DNA from: an uncultured Clostridia bacterium
GTDB lineage: Bacteria > Bacillota > Clostridia > Oscillospirales > UBA644
Reading direction: 5' to 3'
Assembly: GCA_944382895.1 (NCBI GenBank)
Contig: CALWNV010000010.1
Location: 1 to 39,498, forward strand
DNA length: 39,498 bases
This document shows positions 33,458 through 39,498 of the stretch, in pieces (positions within the stretch are counted from its first letter, which is position 1; each line of letters begins with the position of its first letter). Below the pieces are notes generated by a model. That model made no database searches. It was given only the letters and a program-made list of their open reading frames with translations, and had not been told where the DNA came from. The position numbers and the translations under genes were made by a program.

Positions 33458-33649
33458 TTATTCAAACAATGTACAACCCATTTTACGAAAATGGTCTATT
33501 TTTTCTTTTATCATATCCTCTGATACATTAAAATGTGCGGCAAGACACGCCACGCACAAAAAGTCCGTGGCGCCCCTGTTGACCATTCTTTTATATATGG
33601 CAATTTCATCTTTTTCAAGAACCCTGCCGCAGTTTTTACAAAGATCCAT
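33458..33649 (-). CDS. Small zinc-ribbon-like hypothetical protein
   Basis: A 63-residue protein with two CxxC knuckles (CKNCGR near residue 4 and CVACL near 33), consistent with a single zinc site, plus a helical C-terminus. ATG 33649 starts 7 nt after the stop of the alpha-galactosidase gene, so it is probably translationally coupled to it; its own ribosome binding site is poor. No named family. It could be a small nucleic-acid-binding or redox/metal protein. Confidence 0.6.
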   Translation of the reverse strand: MDLCKNCGRVLEKDEIAIYKRMVNRGATDFLCVACLAAHFNVSEDMIKEKIDHFRKMGCTLFE

Positions 33650-33656
33650 TTCCAAG

Positions 33657-34778
33657 TCAGAGTTTTACAATTTCCGCATCAAACATCGTTGCTGCATGAG
33701 GTTTAATAGGAAGAGCTACATTTCCGGTAAATATACCGAGGCATTCTCCGGTGAGCATGTTCGAGAGTTTAAGACCGAAGCCGCAATGATTGGGCAGGCC
33801 GATATCAAACAACTCAATGCTTTGGGAGGTTGCGTCCGTGAAATTAAAGAATCCAAGCGCATATTTATTGTCCGAAAGGTGTCTGAAGAGAGCGAATGAA
33901 TCTCCGAGATTCCCGCCAACCGGGAATGGCGGACGCGCTTCCTCGTCCTGATCAAGCGCTATATATTTTTTATTTGTCAATGTAGAAAAAGTTCTTTCAT
34001 CCATATTTCTTATATCGCAACCAATCATAAGAGGAGAAGCCATCATACACCAGAGAGCAAAATGCATCTCATATTCATCGTCCGTACATCCACCGCAGGC
34101 GACATTTCCTTTATTATGCATCCCTACTATAAGCATATCAATATCGTTGTAACAACCCGGTCCAGACATACTTAAAAGAGGGATCTGACTTCTTGCGATA
34201 TCCTTAAAAGATTGAGGATTATCGATGATATCTCCGGTAGACCGATACATGTGAGCACCTGTAGAACGTATCCACTGGCCTACATTGTCCGAACCCCAGT
34301 TACATGCGGAAAAAAGTATTTCACGACCGGACGCTTTGAGCGCCATGCCCATTCTGTGATAAAGAAGCGGACCGTTTGCGTATGCGGGTTTATAGCAGAA
34401 ATCATATTTCAGAAAATCTATTCCGAATTCTGCAAATGTCTGTGCGTCAATAAATTCATAATCAAAACTTGACGGATATCCGGCACATGTCTTTGTACCG
34501 GCGCAAGAATACATACCGAATTTAAGCCCTTTTGAATGAATGTAATCGGCAAGATCTCTCATCCCTGAAGGAAATTTTTCTTTGCTTGCGACAAGTTTGC
34601 CGTTTGAGTCTCTTTGCATTTCCGACCAACAATCATCGATCACAACATATTCATATCCCGCGTCTTTAAGCCCTGTAGCAACCATTGCATCAGCTGTTTC
34701 TCTTATAAGGCTCTCATTAATATTAGCTCCGAAAGTGTTCCAGCTGTTCCAACCCATTGGAGGTTTTTTTGCTAACAT
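33657..34778 (-). CDS. Alpha-galactosidase, glycoside hydrolase family 27
   Basis: A 373-residue retaining glycosidase that removes terminal alpha-linked galactose. N-terminal MGWNSWN and VVIDDCW motifs are typical of GH27. The nucleophile is D126 in LKYDFC (usually KYDNC) and the acid/base is D183 in YRSTGDI (usually RTTGDI). ATG 34778 is used because GAAAAGGGG lies upstream and it begins at the conserved PPMGWNSWN; the frame is open for 37 more codons. No signal peptide is visible, so it acts in the cytoplasm on imported oligosaccharides such as melibiose or raffinose-type sugars, though no transporter is adjacent. It has a TTGCCA-17-TATACT promoter. Confidence 0.92.
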   Translation of the reverse strand: MLAKKPPMGWNSWNTFGANINESLIRETADAMVATGLKDAGYEYVVIDDCWSEMQRDSNGKLVASKEKFPSGMRDLADYIHSKGLKFGMYSCAGTKTCAGYPSSFDYEFIDAQTFAEFGIDFLKYDFCYKPAYANGPLLYHRMGMALKASGREILFSACNWGSDNVGQWIRSTGAHMYRSTGDIIDNPQSFKDIARSQIPLLSMSGPGCYNDIDMLIVGMHNKGNVACGGCTDDEYEMHFALWCMMASPLMIGCDIRNMDERTFSTLTNKKYIALDQDEEARPPFPVGGNLGDSFALFRHLSDNKYALGFFNFTDATSQSIELFDIGLPNHCGFGLKLSNMLTGECLGIFTGNVALPIKPHAATMFDAEIVKL

Positions 34779-34819
34779 ATACGTACCCCTTTTCTGCACT
34801 TTTTCGTGCAATTTTTTAT

Positions 34820-34848
34820 AGTATATCATATATTTTTTATCATGGCAA
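34820..34848 (-). promoter_or_regulatory. Promoter of the alpha-galactosidase gene
   Basis: On the minus strand, TTGCCA (34843-34848), 17 bp, TATACT (34820-34825). A small TGCAC-N6-GTGCA inverted repeat sits between it and the ribosome binding site and could be an operator. Confidence 0.6.
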
Positions 34849-34959
34849 TAGGTAATTAAAAAGTTTGAATTTCTCAGCGTTTTATACAATTCTTATATAG
34901 TTTTTTTATGCACTTTGATTTTTTTCAATGTCGAATAATTTCTTCTTTTGTCAAAGGTG

Positions 34960-34988
34960 TTGACAGGGTTAAAATGCAGTGATATACT
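34960..34988 (+). promoter_or_regulatory. Promoter of the MBOAT gene
   Basis: TTGACA (34960-34965), 17 bp, TATACT (34983-34988), 27 nt before the start codon. Confidence 0.7.
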
Positions 34989-35015
34989 CAAAATAAAAAC
35001 AAAGGATGATCGGCT

Positions 35016-36401
35016 ATGGTTTTCTCTTCATTGCTGTTTATGTTTATTTTTTTACCAGTTTCTTTGCTGCTGTATTATATTTGTCCGCCCGGAAAAAATT
35101 TCAGGATAAGAAATGCTCTGCTTTTTTTTATAAGTATGGTATTTTATGCATGGGGAGAGCCTGTATATTTTATTTTAATGCTGTTTGCGGTTTTTATAAA
35201 TTATATTTTTGCGATATTGATATATAAATATGAACATAAAGCAAAACTACTTCTTGCCATATCGATCATTATAAACCTTTCAATGCTTGCTTTTTTCAAA
35301 TATTCCGCTTTCTTTGTATCAAATCTTAACATAATTTTCGGTATAAGTATTCCTGTTCCCAATATAGTCCTTCCGGTAGGGATTTCTTTTTATACATTCC
35401 AATCGATGTCATACACAATCGATGTTTATCGAAAAGATGCCCCTTTGCAAAAAAATTTTCTTTCATTCGGCGCGTATGTGGCGCTTTTTCCGCAGTTAAT
35501 CGCCGGGCCTATCGTAAGATATAAAAGCGTAGCGGATCAACTTATATATAGACAACATAACATAGATAAATTTTCAGCCGGGATTATGAGATTTACGCAG
35601 GGATTTGCAAAAAAAGTCCTTATCGCAAATAATGTAGGGTTGATATGGGATGAAGTCTTTATCGGAAATAATATCTCAACTATGACCGCGTGGCTGGGCA
35701 TAATCGCGTTTTCATTACAAATATATTTTGACTTTTCCGGATATTCCGATATGGCTATAGGGCTGGGCAGGATGTTCGGGTTTGAATTTTGTGAAAATTT
35801 TGACTATCCATATATATCAAAAAGTATCACGGAATTTTGGCGTAGATGGCATATTTCACTTGGAACATGGTTCAAAGAATATGTTTATATTCCCTTAGGA
35901 GGAAACAGAAAAGGGAAAATACGCACATATTTTAATCTTATGATTGTCTGGTTTTTAACGGGACTGTGGCATGGAGCGGGCTGGAACTTTATTCTCTGGG
36001 GAGTTTATTTCGGAATATTGCTGATTTTTGAAAAACTTTTCCTTCTAAGAATCTTGAGAAAAATCCCTCCCCTCTTTGCGCATATTTATTCCATATTCAT
36101 TGTTGTGGTTTCATGGGCTTTTTTCGCAATAGAAGATTTTACTCAAATGAAAAATTTCCTAATGACCATGTTCGGTATAAATACGATATCATTTATTGAT
36201 TCAAAATTTATTTTTCTCTTTCAAAACAACTGGGTTTTATTTATCATGTCCGCAATTTTATGTACACCGGTTATCAAAAAGTTAAAATCAAAAAAAATTT
36301 TTGCAAAAATATCTCCTGTGATCTTTATGATAATATGGATTACCGGAACTGCTTTTTTAGTGAGCGACAGCTATAATCCGTTTTTGTATTTTAAGTTTTG
36401 A
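35016..36401 (+). CDS. MBOAT-family membrane O-acyltransferase (AlgI/DltB-like)
   Basis: A 461-residue integral membrane protein with around ten hydrophobic segments. Signature residues are LPVGISFYTFQSMSY near residue 115, FWRRWHISLGTWFKEY near 285 and the invariant His in LTGLWHGAGWNF near 315. AlgI-type members move acetyl groups across the membrane onto polysaccharides, often with an SGNH/DHHW partner, which is absent here. RBS AAAGGA precedes the ATG by 9 nt. It converges on a DUF4358-like lipoprotein gene. The target may be a wall polymer or exopolysaccharide encoded elsewhere. Confidence 0.9.
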   Translation: MVFSSLLFMFIFLPVSLLLYYICPPGKNFRIRNALLFFISMVFYAWGEPVYFILMLFAVFINYIFAILIYKYEHKAKLLLAISIIINLSMLAFFKYSAFFVSNLNIIFGISIPVPNIVLPVGISFYTFQSMSYTIDVYRKDAPLQKNFLSFGAYVALFPQLIAGPIVRYKSVADQLIYRQHNIDKFSAGIMRFTQGFAKKVLIANNVGLIWDEVFIGNNISTMTAWLGIIAFSLQIYFDFSGYSDMAIGLGRMFGFEFCENFDYPYISKSITEFWRRWHISLGTWFKEYVYIPLGGNRKGKIRTYFNLMIVWFLTGLWHGAGWNFILWGVYFGILLIFEKLFLLRILRKIPPLFAHIYSIFIVVVSWAFFAIEDFTQMKNFLMTMFGINTISFIDSKFIFLFQNNWVLFIMSAILCTPVIKKLKSKKIFAKISPVIFMIIWITGTAFLVSDSYNPFLYFKF

Positions 36402-36421
36402 ACAGTTGTCAGCATAGAAAA

Positions 36422-36456
36422 TCCGGAGCCTGTTTTTATAAACAAAGCTCCGGATA
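36422..36456. terminator. Bidirectional terminator between MBOAT and the lipoprotein gene
   Basis: ATCCGGAGC (36422-36430) with GCTCCGGAT (36448-36456) and an inner GTTT/AAAC pairing. Confidence 0.75.
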
Positions 36457-36470
36457 TCTTCTGAAAAAAT

Positions 36471-37076
36471 TTATTCGGCAGAAAAAAAAACGATCGGATC
36501 AAACATAATTGAATATGTGTAAAACGAATAGTTTTTTATAGTTTTTTTATATGCCTCAATAACCGCGTCCGCCTGATCTTTATAGCCAAAAAAAACAAAA
36601 CAGTCTTCTCCGCATTGTATTGAAACGCCCTTGAAATCAGATTCCATATCCTTCCCCGAATAATACGATGAGAGCCCTTCATTTATTTCTTTTTGAAGGA
36701 TTGTTGACATTGTTTCCCCCTCGTTGCCTCGCGCAATAGCAAGATGAGACATGTTACTGACTCCAAATGTGGCAACGGCAGATTCCGCAACATATCGGTC
36801 ATATTTCGTTATGGACAACCCTAAATAATACTGTTCGTTTTCAATCGATAGTTCCGTTATCTCTGCATTTGAGTAAAGACCATTACTGTCAACAATATTT
36901 TCAATCACATCCTCAAGGATATCAGTTAATGGCATTTGAAAAATATCCTGCTGCGGTTTTTCTGAAGACTGGGAAGAGTTATTGTTTTCTGAAGACTCTT
37001 TGTTGTTTTGATTACCACATGAACAAATCATCATGACCATACATATTATTAATAAAAACAAAAGTGTTTTTCTCAT
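36471..37076 (-). CDS. DUF4358-like lipoprotein
   Basis: A 201-residue predicted lipoprotein. The signal peptide MRKTLLFLLI..., lipobox ICSC near residue 20 and a Ser/Asn/Glu-rich linker are followed by a globular domain (about residues 50-200) resembling DUF4358 (an I..A..E..I segment, then F..Y.DQA..I). ATG 37076 is preferred because the signal peptide begins there and a GAAAGGG lies upstream; the frame opens 7 codons earlier without a binding site. It converges on the MBOAT gene. From memory DUF4358 lipoproteins sit beside MBOAT/DHHW genes in other Clostridia, so a shared envelope-acylation role is possible. Confidence 0.72.
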   Translation of the reverse strand: MRKTLLFLLIICMVMMICSCGNQNNKESSENNNSSQSSEKPQQDIFQMPLTDILEDVIENIVDSNGLYSNAEITELSIENEQYYLGLSITKYDRYVAESAVATFGVSNMSHLAIARGNEGETMSTILQKEINEGLSSYYSGKDMESDFKGVSIQCGEDCFVFFGYKDQADAVIEAYKKTIKNYSFYTYSIMFDPIVFFSAE

Positions 37077-37136
37077 ACAGTATTCTAACCCTTTCATTTA
37101 TATATAATATTATTTAGAAATTCGTAAAAAAAATTC

Positions 37137-37799
37137 CTATATAATCAAATAAAATATAATAGATAAAAATTGGAGAACACTGCCGCACAAAACAAACAAA
37201 TGAAAAACACTATGCATGTATTTCTTTTTCTTACCTATCCCATAAAGAATCGCACCTATTGTATAAAAAATACCTCCGGCAAGCATAAGAATGAAGCCTT
37301 TTTGCGTTAACGCTTCTGTCGCTGTGGGAATAAACGCGATTATGCACCAACCCATAACTATATAACAGATCATGGAAAATATCTGAAATTTTTTAAGGTT
37401 AACAGCAGTAAGAGTAACAGCAAGCGCCGCAAAGCCCCATTCTATCCCAAAAACTATCCACGCAACAGCAACATTTACTTTGGTCAAACCTAAAACAGCT
37501 ATAGGAGTATATGTTCCGGCAATGAGAAAATATATAGTACAATGATCGAGAACACGAAAAACTTTTTTTGCTTTTTCATTTTTCAAACCATGATATATCG
37601 ATGACATTGTGTACAACATTATCATCGTAACCCCGTAAACAACAGAGGACAAAACTCCGCCCAAACTTCCCTTTATCGCCGAAAAAACCACACAAAGAAC
37701 AAGTACGACAACGCCGAGCCCTCCCCCGACAATATGTGAAACCATATTAAAGATCTCTTCACCTTTTGTATATTTAGGTAATATGATTTTTTGTGCCAT
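37137..37799 (-). CDS. Hemolysin III family (PAQR/YqfA-type) membrane protein
   Basis: A 220-residue protein with seven predicted transmembrane segments. Family marks are the N-terminal GEEIFNMVSHIVGG, SSIYHGL with its His near residue 70, LDHCTIYFLIAGTYTP near 85-100, and the C-terminal HSVFHLFVLCGS. The conserved His residues suggest a metal site as in PAQR receptors. The family's true function in bacteria is unresolved despite the haemolysin name. GAAAGGA lies upstream of the ATG. It is a single-gene unit. Confidence 0.92.
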   Translation of the reverse strand: MAQKIILPKYTKGEEIFNMVSHIVGGGLGVVVLVLCVVFSAIKGSLGGVLSSVVYGVTMIMLYTMSSIYHGLKNEKAKKVFRVLDHCTIYFLIAGTYTPIAVLGLTKVNVAVAWIVFGIEWGFAALAVTLTAVNLKKFQIFSMICYIVMGWCIIAFIPTATEALTQKGFILMLAGGIFYTIGAILYGIGKKKKYMHSVFHLFVLCGSVLQFLSIIFYLII

Positions 37800-38040
37800 A
37801 TGTCGCTTAAAATTCCTTTCTGTCTTTCACATTTTACGTTGTATAATTATCAAGGGAATAGACATTTCCTCTGCCAAAGATTTTATAAAGAGACATGTTC
37901 AAATAAAAATACATTCTTATAACATAAATAAATGTATACTGATTGTTTAATTATGTTTTTAATTATACATCAAATTTTTTCGTTTGTCAATTCTTTCGAG
38001 GATAAGAAAAAATAAAAATACAGGGGTTATTTATAGAAAA

Positions 38041-38076
38041 AAACAATGGGGTCGGATGAGTTCAGCCCCATTGTTT
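38041..38076 (-). terminator. Terminator downstream of trxB
   Basis: An 11-bp perfect stem (38041-38051 with 38066-38076) followed on the minus strand by a T run. It lies 13 nt beyond the trxB stop. The rest of 37800-38040 is AT-rich with nothing recognisable. Confidence 0.8.
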
Positions 38077-38089
38077 TAATATATATATA

Positions 38090-38989
38090 TTATCTGATAA
38101 ATTCAATCGCGGCCAAAGCTGAAGCTGCGCCATCGGCAATAGCAGTGGAAATCTGTCGGATTTTTTTTGAACGGCAGTCTCCTGCAACGAAAAGACCCGG
38201 TGTCTCAGTTATACATCTTTCATCCGCCGAAACATATCCGTAATTATCTATTTCAGCCAAAGAATCAAGTATAGTATTTTCAGGCTGTAAACCAATCGCG
38301 ACAAAAACTCCGTCCGTTTTTTTTCTTATTATCTCAGTTCCGTTTTTCACAATGACAATTCCCTCAAAGGTTTCATCACCGTAAAATTCCTTTACAACCG
38401 AATCCGTTATATAAGAAATATTGGGCTTTTGCATAACTTCTTGAATAAGCTTTTCTTCTCCGGTGAAATACGGCAAATTCTGAACAATAAACACACTGCT
38501 GCATATATCTGAAAGCTGCAAAGCTTCCTGTAAAGCGGAATTACCTCCGCCGACCACAACAACATCTTTCCCGGTATAAAATGCCCCGTCACAAACCGCG
38601 CAAAAAGAAATACCGTCACCAATAAACTTATCTTCCCCCGGGACTCCGAGCATCCGATGTTTCGCACCGAGAGCAGCGATAACGGCACGACACTCATATT
38701 TTCCGCAATCCGTTATAACTGTAAATCCTAATGGTGTCTTTTCAATACTTAACACCTCTTCTATCTCAACATCAGCGCCCTGCGCAAGAACTTGTTCAAC
38801 CATTTTATCCGCAAGTTCGTTACCGCTGATATCAGAAAAACCCGGATAATTTTCTATTTTGGGAGAAAATGTCATCTGTCCTCCGAAACCGTTCTTCTCT
38901 AAAATCAATACGGTTTTATCGGCTCTGCGAGCATACAATGCGGCCGTAAGACCTGCCGGACCCGCACCTATTATGATTATATCAAGCAT
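38090..38989 (-). CDS. trxB: Thioredoxin reductase
   Basis: A 299-residue low-molecular-weight thioredoxin reductase. The FAD motif IIGAGPAGLTAALYA is at the N-terminus, the redox-active CAVCDG near residue 130, the NAD(P)H motif VVVGGGNSALQEA near 150, and the C-terminal FAD contact FVAGDCRSK near 265. It passes electrons from NAD(P)H to a CxxC protein. ATG 38989 begins one base after the stop of the upstream NrdD-glutaredoxin gene, so the two are coupled. The natural acceptor may be the redoxin domain fused to that reductase. Confidence 0.93.
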   Translation of the reverse strand: MLDIIIIGAGPAGLTAALYARRADKTVLILEKNGFGGQMTFSPKIENYPGFSDISGNELADKMVEQVLAQGADVEIEEVLSIEKTPLGFTVITDCGKYECRAVIAALGAKHRMLGVPGEDKFIGDGISFCAVCDGAFYTGKDVVVVGGGNSALQEALQLSDICSSVFIVQNLPYFTGEEKLIQEVMQKPNISYITDSVVKEFYGDETFEGIVIVKNGTEIIRKKTDGVFVAIGLQPENTILDSLAEIDNYGYVSADERCITETPGLFVAGDCRSKKIRQISTAIADGAASALAAIEFIR

Positions 38990-38990
38990 T

Positions 38991-39498
38991 CTACGCACCC
39001 AGATACTTTTTGATATTTGATACGTTTACAATTTTTTCATAACCGTTATCAGTATTGACGATAAGCGTAGGAGCCTGTCTGAGACCAAGTTCTTTGGCTA
39101 AATCAGGATCATCCTCCACATAAAGTTTTTCGTACTTGATCCCTGCTTTATCAAGCAGTTTAACTGCGATTTTACAGTTAGGGCAGGTCTTTGTTGCGAA
39201 CAACATTATTTTTTTATCAACAGGAGAAATTTCCGATTCGGAAGAGTTTTCAATCTCAGACGCGAAGTCATGTTTTTGCCTTTCTCCGGGAAGCCTGGAT
39301 GTTTCGATATTATAAAGTTTTCTTTCTTTGAATTCCTGCGATTTTCCGACATTCCAGTTCTGGACAGGCCTGTAATAACCGGTTATCCTGCTGTATACTT
39401 CAGTGTTCGCTCCGCAATCCGGACATTCATAAATTTCACCGGAAATATATCCATGGTTTTTACATACAGAATAAGTTGGAGAAATAGTATAATAAGGC
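38991..39498 (-). CDS. nrdD: Class III (anaerobic) ribonucleotide reductase NrdD C-terminus fused to a glutaredoxin-like domain (5' end outside the window)
   Basis: One open frame runs from the window edge to the TAG at 38991, with 168 residues visible. Residues about 1-55 are the NrdD end: zinc-site CKNHG and ECPDCG, then TEVYSRITGYYRPVQNWN, where the Gly of RITGY should carry the glycyl radical, followed by the usual KSQEFKERK tail. A 40-residue acidic linker leads to a redoxin domain (MLFATKTCPNCKIA, then RQAPTLIV with the cis-Pro). An internal ATG at 39206 could mislead annotation into a separate glutaredoxin, but there is no stop between the parts. trxB follows at once. NrdD makes deoxyribonucleotides without oxygen; the fusion suggests a redoxin-type reductant rather than formate. 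Confidence 0.88.
   Translation of the reverse strand, partial: PYYTISPTYSVCKNHGYISGEIYECPDCGANTEVYSRITGYYRPVQNWNVGKSQEFKERKLYNIETSRLPGERQKHDFASEIENSSESEISPVDKKIMLFATKTCPNCKIAVKLLDKAGIKYEKLYVEDDPDLAKELGLRQAPTLIVNTDNGYEKIVNVSNIKKYLGA

Noticed and set aside
38991-39206. Separate 71-residue glutaredoxin gene
   Set aside because: The frame is open without a stop from the NrdD end at 39498 into this domain, and there is no ribosome binding site before the internal ATG, so it is the C-terminal part of a fusion.
1-39498. CRISPR array, prophage or intact insertion sequence
   Set aside because: No regularly spaced repeats, no cas, phage structural or transposase genes were found. The only recombinase is a Xer-type enzyme without phage partners.

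Overview
The window looks like chromosome from an uncultured low-GC Bacillota, class Clostridia (perhaps a gut Oscillospirales-type anaerobe). The evidence is clostridial-type promoters and ribosome binding sites, an anaerobic (class III) ribonucleotide reductase, a cohesin/dockerin protein, GH27 and GH123-like glycosidases, and a BceRS-BceAB peptide-antibiotic module. The order-level placement is only an impression. No plasmid, intact phage, IS or CRISPR array is visible.

Layout. 1-860 is a poorly coding, decayed-looking stretch with strong hairpins. 860-4406 holds housekeeping genes: a small conserved protein and prmA on the minus strand, then a stand-alone pduL-type phosphotransacylase and the cysteine desulfurase/IscU pair on the plus strand. 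A GH123/DUF4091-like lipoprotein and a cupin follow. tRNA-Ser(GGA) at 7314 is followed by about 2.2 kb of accessory DNA with two GNAT acetyltransferases and repeated terminator-like units. 9723-13536 is a two-gene ABC exporter under a consensus promoter. 13576-19080 is a BceRS-BceAB-like module ending in a damaged monofunctional transglycosylase. 19204-21021 carries a DeoR regulator with tandem operator-like repeats and a Xer-type recombinase, followed by a tatD broken by an internal deletion plus frameshift. 22583-24247 encodes a secreted CBM9-like/cohesin/dockerin protein.

The most system-like region is 24534-32731. A TetR regulator, a divergent E2-fold acyltransferase and an acyl-CoA synthetase form one overlapping plus-strand operon. 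It converges, across a perfect bidirectional terminator, on a minus-strand operon encoding a phytoene-desaturase/retinol-saturase-like flavoprotein, a 2Fe-2S ferredoxin reductase and an Old-Yellow-Enzyme/2,4-dienoyl-CoA-reductase-like enzyme. Both promoters carry long palindromes. I infer an inducible pathway that activates a carboxylic acid to its CoA ester and reduces C=C bonds in it; the substrate is unknown.

The right part holds a GNAT, tRNA-Gly(CCC), a GH27 alpha-galactosidase with a small zinc-ribbon gene, an MBOAT O-acyltransferase facing a DUF4358-like lipoprotein, a hemolysin-III family membrane protein, trxB, and at the edge the 3' end of a class III ribonucleotide reductase fused in frame to a glutaredoxin-like domain. 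The adjacent trxB suggests that this reductase takes electrons from a thioredoxin-reductase/redoxin chain.

At least two genes (tatD and the transglycosylase) look broken. All functional names are read by eye from motifs and remembered family patterns; no database search was possible.
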